Assembly: GCF_001638985.1 (NCBI RefSeq)
Contig: NW_017265145.1
Span: 248,001-312,000, forward strand
DNA length: 64,000 nucleotides
Origin: Phycomyces blakesleeanus NRRL 1555(-)
Taxonomy: Eukaryota > Mucoromycota > Mucoromycetes > Mucorales > Phycomycetaceae
Direction: 5' to 3'
Shown: positions 22,737 to 32,482 of the stretch, in pieces
How the letters are laid out: each line of letters starts with the position of its first letter
Position numbering within the stretch: position 1 is the stretch's first letter
The notes under the pieces: model-generated
What the model saw: the letters and a program-made list of their open reading frames with translations, nothing else
What the model was told of the DNA's origin: nothing
The model's database searches: none
Made by a program: the position numbers and the translations under genes

Positions 22737-22898
22737 GCTTAAAGCTTATTATACACACAAAAAATAAAACTAAAAAAAAATAGAGTATAATAGGTTTCTC
22801 CAGGTTTAGGGGAAGGGTTCCTTCCCCGGGATCCAGTCACATCCCCTGTCCCTGTATAGCATTGAGTGGCTTGGAAGAGCTCACGTGCCTTGAGCACA
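22737..22898. promoter_or_regulatory. Short bidirectional promoter region, mL45 / GCFC gene
   Basis: Only 162 bp separate the two start codons. It contains a GC-richer block, including CTTCCCCGGGATCC (about 22831-22844) and a CACGTG palindrome (about 22881-22886), a bHLH-type E-box. No TATA box is evident. Bidirectional use is inferred from the spacing. Confidence 0.6.
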
Positions 22899-25852
22899 AT
22901 GCGTGAGTTCGCGGGAAAACCTCAAGCTCTTGAAGAGAACGCCATGTTTAAAAAGGGAACTCGCATAAAGAACATTCGTCGCAAGATAGAAACCAGCGAC
23001 GATGAAAGCCAAGATAAAACCAACAGTACGAAACTATATCATCACATTATTACATAAATATCTGAATGGTTTACCCTAGTTGAGACCGAAGTAAAGCAAA
23101 CCATCACAAAGAGTTTGGTTGAAAAGAAAAAGAAGAAAGAATCTAAGAAATCACTCGGCCTGAGTTTTGAAGATGAGGCAAGCACAGAATCTTAATGAAA
23201 ATTACGAAGACAACGACGAAAAATAAACGCCAAATTGACCCTGAGCGCATAATTTTAATAGGAAGAAGAAGAAAGTACATTCCAAATTAAAAAGAGTAAA
23301 GCCAGTCGACGGTTAGCTACCGGACGCACATTACCAACATTAGAGTGAGTGAGGCTTTGCTGCGAAGAGCATATATTTTTGAATTTTGCTGATTATTTTA
23401 AAAGTTCCACCGAAAAATCCAATGAAGATACCACATCATCAGCATCGTACACTGCAGAATTACTTGAATCGCTTCGTGCAAACACACCAAGCATGCCTGC
23501 AAATTTAAAGAATTCGACCATGACCGACGATGAAGCTCTATTGGCAGAAAAGTTTCCTACACTGATGAATGCTCAGATTGGATCTACAGGAATACCTGAT
23601 GCTAATGCTATTCATGCTGCAAAAAAGAAGCGTGAATTGTTACGTAAAGGTGTTCACATTGTGGATCAAGAAGATGACTTTATTTCTCTGGACAGTGTAA
23701 GTTATGGGAGTAAATGTCATGTGCCGTGGAGAATTCAATTGACTTATTTGGAATTTTACCTCAGGCAACAGAAAACTCACGCTTAATACGTGAAGAAGAT
23801 GAAATTGGGGATGATGGTGGCGCAGGTAATTTACCCATAGACACATAAAATGAAGGATATGATGATTTATTATTAGAAACTAGAGTATGAGAGATATGTT
23901 GGCGAAGACCTCTCCTTGAACAAGTCTACTGCAAAAAAACAGGCAAAGGAACGTAGGGATGGCGTAAGAGAGATGATTGAAGTTGCTCAGGAAGATGATG
24001 AAGATGAAGACGACTTGGCACGATGGGAGAAGGATATGATAAAGAACGGAGGAGTGCGATCCCAGTATAATCATGCCGAAAAGGATCCTTTCAAAACACC
24101 CCTAGATTATAAATCTGCTCAGAGTAAGCCAAGGAGACGATTAGATCAAATCCTTAATTCTAACAGCTAAGTTTTATAGTTCCGTTGGAAACTACTCTGC
24201 CAAGTATGGCGGATGTCATGCTTAGACTTGATGTGACATCTAGCCAATTGACCCACTCTCTCGATGAAGAAGGCACTCAGATCAAAAACGCTGAGAAGAA
24301 TCTGAAGAATGCTAATGCATCTACAGAAGACCTTGATAAAGAGATCGAACGTTCCAGCAAACGATACAACTACTTCCAGGAACTTATGGGTTATGTGAAT
24401 GATCTTGGTGAGATGTTGGATACAAAGGTAAGAACATACAAATGGATTTGTTTTTCTTTGGTAATAAATCAAGTATACACAATTTACTCATTTAACTAGT
24501 TCCCTGAATTGACTAAACTGGAGGAGGAAGCCCATGCTCTGTTCTTCACAAAGTACGAAGTAGTTACTGAACGACGATGGGAGGATGATTTGGATGATCT
24601 CTCTTTGTTTGCTATTCTCCCCCAAATGGAAGAAGTTGAAAGCGAACAAGTTGATGAATTTGGTCGGGTGATTGAGGTAAAATCCTCTGAAAGCTCTCGC
24701 CAACGAAGAAGAGAAGAACGTGCAGCACGGATACGAAAGAGAGATATGGAAGATGAGGATGTGGCTATGTGGACCGATGATGATATGCAAGAAGAATGGG
24801 TGTTGCAAAAAGAAGACAGGCTAGGTATTTCACTTATCGCGAGCTTGACATGTGTATATCCTAACATTGCTTATTTCTCTTTCTCTTTAAACAGAGACAA
24901 TTCGGACGCAGAAGATAGCTGATCTCCTTTCTGATGTGAGCGATGATTTCAAGCCATTGCGTTCAGTGATGGATCGATTTGGGGCTTGGAAGACAGAGTT
25001 CTATGATGACTATCAAAAGGCATTTGGCAGTTTGAGTTTGCCAGGTGCATTTGAGTTCTATGTGCGATGCGAGCTCGTGTCATGGGATCCCTTTGAGGTA
25101 TGCTATTAAGTCAAGTCATCAAGCCCCCTTTTGTGGGTGAATTAACAATAAGGGGTTTATAGGAAGCAATTGATTTCGATTCAATGAGGTGGCATTCTGT
25201 CCTGTCGGACTATGGTGTGATTGAAGGAGAGGATGGACATGAAGATGCAGATGTGGAACTATTGAATAAGGTGGTTGAGAAGGTGTTGATCAAAAGACTA
25301 AAGGGACTGTTGGACATTTTGAATCCTGCCTCGACAAGGGAGATGCGCCACGCTGCCCAAGCGTTTGAACAGGTCTCTTACTATGTTGAAAAGAAGGAGA
25401 ATGCTTATCAGGTAAAGAGAATGTGGTAAAAATAGCGAGACCGACTAAAAAAAATCTTACTTTTTGCCTCCTTTGTTTCCAGGATCTTATTAGTGCAGTG
25501 ATATCCAGTTTGGAGAGGCAATTAATACGCTATGCAGACTTCATTGAGCGTGTATCACTCAAAACTGATATAGACGAAAAGGCTAAGTTGGCCAAGTCAC
25601 GGTTCTTCCATCGCCAGTGTAAAGTAAGAAATATGACTACAAGGTTTGACTTAAAGCTAAATCTGATTTTTTAAATAGTATCTCAAGACATTGACCTTCT
25701 GGCGTCGATATATCCCCAAAGACACCCTGTCAGTGCTGGGTGACATGGTGATGAACCGAATCCTCGCCCCTTTGTTGCGACCTCGTCTAGATGCCCAAGA
25801 TAGCCAACTAGAGGCACATGGCTTAGAATTGCTAGCTCGTATTCAACAATAA
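22899..25852 (+). CDS. PAXBP1: GCFC-family splicing factor (PAXBP1/GCFC2-like)
   Basis: Nuclear protein of the GC-rich-sequence-binding-factor family, which works with the late spliceosome and intron-lariat handling. Twelve exons (22899-23025, 23080-23177, 23262-23344, 23405-23696, 23765-23825, 23884-24123, 24180-24427, 24500-24824, 24895-25097, 25163-25411, 25483-25623, 25679-25852) join in frame to 746 codons. The N-terminal third is charged and disordered with basic patches. Family blocks seen include HAAKKKRELLRK, DDEDEDDLARWEKDMIKNGG, a coiled-coil region (about 300-385), DLLSDVSDDFKPL and the GCFC helical domain with WDPFE and MRWHSVLSDYG. The second intron uses a GC donor (GAG|GCAAGC). 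It converges with POP7. Confidence 0.9.
23178..23261 (+). other. GC-AG intron in the GCFC-family gene
   Basis: The exon ends ...GATGAG and the intron begins GCAAGC, ending TTAATAG. No GT site nearby keeps the frame, and joining at this GC donor restores the frame exactly. The donor context AG|GCAAG is the known strong GC-AG consensus. Confidence 0.8.
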
Positions 25853-25976
25853 TAACACGCATTTTTACACCTTTTGTTAGCAGAGATAATATAATAATAG
25901 CATGTAAAAATAATAATAATAATGGCAAATGTATAAAATTAATTGGCAGGAGCATGTACACAAGTCTTAATTGAAT

Positions 25977-26676
25977 CTATCTTCTTCGCTTGATGCGGGA
26001 AGGATGACTCTGAATGGGTCCTGCCAGTCGCTGCAGTTGAGTTAAACCTGGCTTAGCTATAATCTGGATATGCACAGCCGAGTTCGTTCTCTCCTGTGTC
26101 TTCAGGTCTTCATCCTATATACACAATACATATCAACCTTCACATCCCCAATTTCTCCCTCGTTTTAACATATTCTATACACTCCTTGGGAATATATAGC
26201 TCACCATGTCTTCTGGAACGACGTCATCCACTAGAACCACACTTTCTGTGGTAGGTTTAAGATCCACTTGGTGATTCATAGCTTCCTGAACAGCCAATGC
26301 CACTGACAGACAGTTTTTAATTGTTGCTCCCAAAGCATGCAGCGTCACTTTGTTGTTTCTAATTAAGAAATAACAATCATAATTCATGATTGTGTGCATG
26401 AATAAATGGAAGTTTTTTTTATATATTTTTATTATCATTATCATTATAATTATTATTTTTTTACCTCTCATTGATCATAAGACGTTTTATTCTTTTGACG
26501 ATCGCAATTGTCTTACTCTTGTGAGATAGGTAGATGTGAGTAGGATCAGCAGCTGGTCTCTGAGGTGTTCTTTTGTGAATGACACCTAAAGTACAAATCA
26601 ATCAAGAATGATCTTGCATTGTGTGTGGAATGCTACCTTCTACTTTCTCCCGTTTATGTTTGCTTAATTCTTTCAT
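25977..26676 (-). CDS. POP7: RNase P/MRP protein subunit POP7 (Rpp20-like, Alba fold)
   Basis: Small Alba-type RNA-binding subunit of RNase P and RNase MRP, which process tRNA and rRNA precursors in the nucleus and nucleolus. Four exons (26676-26637, 26585-26465, 26358-26205, 26114-25977) join in frame to 150 codons. Alba landmarks are THIYLSHKSKTIAIVKRIK, VTLHALGATIKNCLSVAL, the VVLVDDVVPEDM strand-turn and the closing SAVHIQIIAKPG. The C terminus is basic (SRIKRRR), as expected for an RNA partner. The pattern fits Rpp20/POP7 better than the larger Rpp25. Its 3' end faces the GCFC gene 124 bp away, and its start lies 148 bp downstream of the uS3 stop on the same strand. Confidence 0.82.
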
Positions 26677-26824
26677 TAGTTGCAGATAAAAACAAAAGAA
26701 AGAAAGAAAACGCGGCTCCGACCATTCCTCTTAGAGATCATGCCATTTCAAACTTCGCTTACATTGACATTAAAGAGAAACAATGACTTTGTGTTTTTAT
26801 TCTTAATTGTAAAAAAAAATATGT

Positions 26825-27770
26825 TTATGCCTCAACAGCAGCGGGGGCAGCGGGAGCAGGAGCAGGAGTGAAGTCCTGGACAATGGGCTCCTCAACATCG
26901 GTCTCCTCCTTGGGTTCAAGGATAGTGACAATATCGGGAAGAGTGTTCTTGGGTCCATTGCGACCGGTGGGATCACTGTCAAGCATGATCTTGACCTTGA
27001 TACCGAGGACACCCTGGCGCAACATAACGTGACGGACAGCAGTGGTGATGAAATCACGAGCGGGCTGACCGGAGTGGATCATGAAACCATCGCTGAACTT
27101 CATGGCCTTGGCACGGGCAGCACGGAGCTTACCGGAAACAACAACTTCGCAACCCTTGGCGCCAGACTCCATGACGAAGCGGACGACACCGTAACAGGCA
27201 CGACGGACAGCAAGACCGTTAAGGAGCTTGTACTTGACAGACTCGCACTGGGCAATGGCGCAGAGACCACGGTTCTGGACACGCTCAGCGTAAAGCTCGA
27301 CAGCGTTCTCAGCGAACTTGAAACGCTTCTGGACGAGGAAGGTCAATTCACGAATGCGACGACCCTTCTCACCAAGAACGTTCTGGGTGTGTGTGGCACG
27401 GATGATGATCTCAGTGCGGGCGGGGGTAACGCGGACCTCAACACCAGCGTAACCATCCTCAGCAAGCTCACGGGTGAAGTATTCGTTCAACTCGGCGTAG
27501 AAGACACCATCGGCGACCTAAAGGGGAGTAGTGGGTCAAAATGAGGGGTGACTGGAAGGAGAAAAGTATATATGTGTAGTTATATATAAAAGATATGTAG
27601 AGGGGCGGAAAGGGGCTTCGTTGTAGTGAAGTATAGATTGACTTACAAACTACAAAGAAAAAATATGTGCGTTAGTTTTTTAGGTGGTCTTCATCCATTA
27701 AATCCATCCATCCATCCATCCATCTATGTACCTTTCTCTTCTTGGAGATCTGAGCAGCGGCACCGGCCAT
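26825..27770 (-). CDS. RPS3: 40S ribosomal protein uS3
   Basis: Small-subunit ribosomal protein at the mRNA entry channel. Exons 27770-27732, 27649-27647 and 27517-26825 join in frame to 244 codons, the normal eukaryotic length. The N terminus [27 protein letters not shown] matches the family only if a 3-nt microexon, TTT, supplying Phe14, is included between the two introns. The KH type-2 domain ([18 protein letters not shown]) and the uS3 C-terminal domain ([27 protein letters not shown], then [17 protein letters not shown]) are complete. The acidic Ala/Pro-rich tail is typical. Codon use is strongly biased toward C-ending codons, unlike most neighbours, as in highly expressed genes. Confidence 0.96.
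27647..27649 (-). other. RPS3: Three-nucleotide microexon (TTT, Phe) of uS3
   Basis: On the minus strand the sequence reads TTTTTTCTTTGTAG, then TTT, then GTAAGTC: an excellent acceptor and an excellent donor separated by exactly three bases. The TTT codon supplies the Phe of the conserved KKRKFVADGVF segment, which is absent from both flanking exons. Both junctions are phase 0, so skipping would delete one residue without shifting frame. Confidence 0.85.
27700..27728. repeat. (CCAT)n microsatellite in uS3 intron 1
   Basis: About seven CATC units, lying in the first intron of the uS3 gene just after its donor. Confidence 0.9.
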
Positions 27771-28116
27771 ATTGAACGCGAGGCAGAAATAAAAGGAAGG
27801 GATAGTCCAAGGCGTGGGGGCAGTTGCCTTTTGGACCCCACCCCCTGCCCGCACTTGCTTTTGCCCAACCCTCTCTTTCGCCTTTCTGTCCCGCTGTCAC
27901 CCCCCTCCCTCCTAATCACAGACGTCTTGTCCAATCAAATTCGAGTATTTTCTCTTCACCCACAAAGGGGAAGATTTGATATAGGGAGCCTTAGATTGGG
28001 GGCTAAGAAAACATAATGTTATCCAAGGGGACTTTATTACTTGGAAGAAAGGAAAAAAAAAGTCCTATAAAAGACGGCAGACCTTTTTAGTCTGTTTCTA
28101 CCATCTCTCTTTTATT
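27771..28116. promoter_or_regulatory. Divergent upstream region of uS3 and a small coiled-coil gene
   Basis: 346 bp, unusually C-rich on the + strand (about 27830-27910), so the uS3 leader side is purine-rich. A TATA box, TATAAAAG, lies at 28066-28073 on the + strand, 44 bp before the start at 28117. Confidence 0.6.
28066..28073 (+). promoter_or_regulatory. TATA box of the 80-aa coiled-coil gene
   Basis: TATAAAAG followed by a GC-rich stretch and the ATG 44 bp later; the spacing would give a very short leader. Confidence 0.6.
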
Positions 28117-28359
28117 ATGGTCGACTCATACCACCGCAGCAAAATGTCCCCAAGACTCACCGAAGATAGCCTCAGTACCCGGGAGTATGGTAGCAGTGGG
28201 CCCTTGAGCCGTGACCTGCTGCTAACACGCGAGCAGCAGCTGCGAGAGGAAATTGCAAGGCTCAAACTAGAAGAACAAGAACTGCGAGAAAAGGACCACT
28301 GGATTAAGCAGAATATCATGGCCGTCAGGGAGAAATTGGCCGCAGAACGACGCATGTAG
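28117..28359 (+). CDS. Small coiled-coil protein, unknown function
   Basis: Single-exon frame of 80 codons. The first 30 residues are polar and Ser/Arg-rich. Residues 31-80 (from LLLTREQQLREEIARL onward) form a strongly predicted amphipathic coiled coil rich in Glu, Arg and Leu, without helix breakers. A TATA box at 28066, ATG context and codon use support a real gene. The opposite frame at 28098-28463 overlaps but is compositionally poor. No family was recognised; a small adaptor or dimerising subunit is a guess only. Confidence 0.62.
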   Translation: MVDSYHRSKMSPRLTEDSLSTREYGSSGPLSRDLLLTREQQLREEIARLKLEEQELREKDHWIKQNIMAVREKLAAERRM

Positions 28360-28600
28360 ACAGAAAAATCCCAAAAAAAAGACAATATCCTAAATCCCTC
28401 TTTAACTTTCCTCCACCATAACACTCCTCCTTCTCCCCTCCTCATCCTCCTCATAAAGAACAACTCCCTTTTTGTTTATCCTTGTTTTTATCCTTGTTTA
28501 TAGTGCAGTGTTATGGCTCAGGGCCACCTCATGGACAATTAAAAAAAATCAAGTTTTGCCCTTTCTTTTTTTTTGTTCTTATCCCCCTTTATTTATATCT

Positions 28601-30494
28601 TTATTCGCCAAGTTGAGGACCCTTGAGCGATGTTCTACCAGCACGCATCATCTCATCAACCAACAAAAGGTTGCTGGCAATTACAGAGCTATAAAATAGT
28701 ATTAGTATCTCTATTCATAAATAATAATAATAAAATAAAACAAACTCAATATTACCAAGAGTGTAACATGTGGCGGTGAACTCTGTAGTTGCTCCATACA
28801 CCTTCCAACTTGGGGTCCATGGTCTCGCCTGTCTTGAGATCTACACCAACAATATGTCCCTCCATATGCTCATCCTGAAGAGCGACAATCACATCTTGAG
28901 CATCAAAACCAGCATTTTGAGCCAAAACCTTGGGGATGACGAGAAGAGCATCAGCGAATGCTTGTACACCCATCTTTGCTCTACCCTTTACACTCTTTTT
29001 GAATTCAACCAAATGTTGTGAAAGAGCAACTTCAAATGCGCCGGCTCCAGCAACTACAGCCTTGTCTTCGATTGCATTCTTTACTGCACGGAGTCCATCA
29101 CGGACAGCATCGTTGATCTGGGCAATTGTGTGTTGGTTAGGTCCCTTGATGAGGATAGTGACACTGTAAGGATCTTTGACGTCTTCAATGAATGTGAATT
29201 TCTCTTCTCCAAGGACCTGCTCATACACAAGTCCAGCATAACCCAGAATCTCAGGCGACAAATCATCAACCGAGTTCTGAGCAACACCACCGCACACTAA
29301 CTGGAGGCGCTCCATGTTTCTACGTTTGGCACGGCGAAGACCGAGAATGTTGTTCTTGGCAAGGATATCGAGTGAAAGAGGGTCAATACCCTTTTGGTTG
29401 ATAATAACAAAGCCCTTGTTGGCGTTGACACCAGTGCAGAGAGAGTTCTTGAATTCGACCAACTTGCGCACCTTATCGTCTACATGTTTACGCTCACTCT
29501 CGACCAGTTTCTCGCGCTGCTCAGGGGTGGAATAGAAGAAACCAGAATTGATTTCACTCTTCTCATATTCCAGACTCACGTTAAGGGTAAGAATAAAAGC
29601 ATCTTCAATCTTCTTGGGCATATCAGGGTGGCGGGCACCATGATCCATAACCAGACCACGCACAAGTCGTGACTCACTCTCGGAACGGTGCTGCATTTTC
29701 ATGATCTCCACCATGTGCAAATCAATTGGCTCTCCTTCACGGTAAATAGCAAGAACAGCATCTACAACAGCCTCGGTCAATGTATCTGCCAACGAACGGT
29801 GTACCTTTGTACGCAATGAGGTACGTGCCACAGAAACCAACAATTCACGGTCTACTACAGGCTTAGGGGTCTTAAAGGTTTCAAGGAACTTGAGTGCCTC
29901 GTTCTTGGCCGCATCATAACCCTCGGTAATCACTCGAGGATGAAGTCCCTCAGAGATGTATCTCTCAGCCTGTTTCAAAAGCTCTCCGACAAGCAATACG
30001 ATCGAAGTGGTACCATCACCTGTGATTTCGTCTTGTGCAGTGGCGGCCTTGGCAATCATAGCAGCAGTAGGGTGTTGGATTTGCTGCAGATCATCAAAGT
30101 CATCATTAGCTCTTAATTCCATAATTCTTCTCTTCATCCAATGTTATTTATTTTTACCATCTCGGTCAACAAAACCTTTCCATCTTTGGTCAATTTGATG
30201 GAGCCTGCACCATCGACCAACCTAAGATGCATATTATGATCAGTTTATTATCGGTGTGTACATGACATCATCAGAAAGATTGTATTACATTTTAATGGTA
30301 CCGCGAGGGCCAAGGTTAGAGCGTAAGACTTCCTGGAGGCCAATAGCAGCGGTGATGTTCAATTGGAGAGCTTGACCGCGTCGGGCAACATCCGAGTTGG
30401 GGTTAATCAATTTCAGGGCAGACGAAGCCCTAAAGCAATCACGCGTGTCTTTGTTTAGATATTTAATTCGAGTTAAATGTAAATTATCTTACAT
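28601..30494 (-). CDS. CCT6: T-complex chaperonin subunit zeta (CCT6)
   Basis: One of eight subunits of the cytosolic TRiC/CCT chaperonin that folds actin and tubulin. Exons 30494-30493 (only AT), 30429-30289, 30221-30158, 30083-28756 and 28688-28601 join in frame to 540 codons. Group II landmarks are [16 protein letters not shown], the ATP-site [44 protein letters not shown], a [12 protein letters not shown] segment and the closing [13 protein letters not shown]. The start codon is interrupted: AT ends exon 1 and G opens exon 2. An in-frame TAA lies directly before it and no other ATG is present upstream in exon 1. The subunit assignment (zeta) rests on the N-terminal [17 protein letters not shown] pattern. 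Confidence 0.95.
30429..30494 (-). other. CCT6: Intron splitting the CCT6 start codon (AT|G)
   Basis: The first exon ends CATCTAAAT, the donor is GTAAGATA, the acceptor is GCTTTAG and the second exon starts GGCTTCG. The ATG exists only after splicing. Reading on gives [12 protein letters not shown], the expected CCT6 N terminus. Confidence 0.8.
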
Positions 30495-30758
30495 TTAGAT
30501 GCAATACTTGTTTATGATGGGAAGGAAGGAGTGGGAGAACAAGTGTCAAGCTGTCAAGGGCTCAAGATGGAGCCTCGTGGTGGCTGGCGGGTCACCTTTG
30601 ACCCTCGTTTTACACGTCATCTAGAGGTTCGCTTATGCTTCTCCCCTTCAAACACCGCGCTAAACGTAAAATATCTTTATATAATAATATGAGATAATAG
30701 TGATATATGTATATAATAAAATAGGAAATAGATACATATAAAGAATGTATATGAATGT

Positions 30759-32095
30759 CTAAACGATCTGACAAAGAACCTTGTCAGTTGAATCACAAGT
30801 ACTTGGGAAAATGCCGATATTGGCTTTAAGAAGAAGACAGCTTGCTCCATCCATGCCATAAGAGTCTCCATTCCATTGGCCAATCAGTACATCTTCATAG
30901 CCTATTTTGTGCAAGCTTTCTGAAAGGTTTAAGTAGCCTTCAGACGTAACAGAACCGAAGTTGTCATTTTGACACGCGTTTCTTGCATCCTCGTGGTTGG
31001 ACCGACCCGTTTCAAGTGTCACAACACGGTACTTGACTCCGTCTACTTCAAACACAGTTTGACCTGGATCCTTACCAACAATGTTGGATATTTTGGATTC
31101 TGGACGAGGTAAAGAGTCTATTGATGGATTAGCTGAGGGCTCTGCAGTAGATATTGTTGATGAAACTTGTATAGGTATTGGTGACTGCTTTGATGATGAC
31201 TTTCGTGAATGAGTTGGTGACGGTTTTGGTGATTGTCGACTTGGAGATTGTTTTGAAGGTGGTCGTGAGTGGGTATCAGCAATATTACTCGGTGGAATTT
31301 TTTGCTATCAAAGATTATAAAGACCCATTATGTTATATCTATTGTCATTCACATCAATCAAGAACTTACAGGTCCCCAAAATCCACAGACAGCAATCTAA
31401 GAAATTAATTTTAGTATTCAAGCCTGTAGTCAGTCTATGATGTCTCTTACACTGGCAGCTTTACATGTCTTGTGAGATTGTGGTAGATCAATAAATGTGG
31501 ATGGTCTAAAAGAAACACATGCACAAATAAATTAATTTGACGCTCTCAAGATATACATATTTATTCTGTTTGGACTATTACTCTTGAAATTCAAAACAAC
31601 CCATTCCGCTTCCTTTGACAATAAAAGATACAGTTATTATTGCTGTTCTATGTTGTATTTCTTAGATTTTTATAAGTACCTCCATCTGATTCTGGTAGAC
31701 CGAGATGGTTCTAACGAATTATATATACTGTTAACCTTAACACATATTTTGCCTTGCTTTTCTATAAATTAACTTACAACAAGATATGCTTCTCCGGGCA
31801 CAAAGAACCCAGACGCTCCCAAGAACGAGGATGCCATGTCCAGTACGGTCAATTGTTCTGTTGGACCAGAATTAGAGGACATCGTCAGTAAAGATCCTCC
31901 GCATCCAAAATAACAGGATTCTGGTCCAGGTGATGCATCTCGAGGGTTATCAACGGATGCTAAAGCAAACGTATAGTCATTTATGCTAGGATTTGGATGC
32001 TTTGCTGTTGCTATACAGCGTGCCTGGTCGCTTTTAACGACCAGACTAGACAAAATAAGAAAGCTAGCAAGATTAGCTACCAAAGATGAAGGCAT
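30759..32095 (-). CDS. Secreted Cys-containing protein with C-type-lectin-like C terminus
   Basis: Six exons (32095-31778, 31710-31680, 31612-31582, 31505-31451, 31396-31370, 31304-30759) join in frame to 335 codons. The N terminus is a signal peptide (MPSSLVANLASFLILSSLVV, cleavage near residue 25). A Cys-bearing globular part (about 26-150) with ESCYFGCGGSL and CFEF follows, then a Ser/Pro/Lys-rich linker with SRPPSKQSPSRQSPKPSP. The last 100 residues show a C-type-lectin-like spacing: ARNACQND, VLIGQWNGDSYGMDGASC, and a closing CDSTDKVLCQIV. Classical calcium-binding triplets are not evident, so sugar binding is uncertain. Probably a cell-wall or extracellular protein. Four tiny exons (27-55 nt) in a row are notable. 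Confidence 0.72.
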
Positions 32096-32482
32096 ATCTA
32101 TAAATTGATGAGCTGTAAAGAAGTAAACAATAATGAAACTGTTTCTTCAATCGCCAATCTTATATTAGTATAAAGCAAAATATGTGAATTGTTTTAATTG
32201 AATGGAATTTTCCACGTATTATTTGACATTCTTCCCCCTCATACAAAAAATCGGCATACACAAAATAAACGCTCTCTTATATATACTTGCTTATGACTTT
32301 AATAAGTATATTGTATACAATTATAAAATTATAAAGAGAAAATATAGATAAATTACTATTAACATTAGCTGCTATATAAGCTTCTAAGTTTAATGCTAAA
32401 CACTGAAAAGTAGAGCTGGACACAAAAACATTTGCTTTTTTTTTTGAAGAATTCAAACTTTATTCCATACTGTCTCTAAGTT
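32096..32482. other. AT-rich intergenic region
   Basis: Upstream of the secreted-protein gene and downstream of the acyl-CoA synthetase stop (both on the minus strand). AT-rich, no gene seen. Confidence 0.5.

Noticed and set aside
27029..27544. 171-codon open frame opposite uS3
   Set aside because: Shadow of a highly biased ribosomal protein gene; the minus-strand product is unmistakable uS3.
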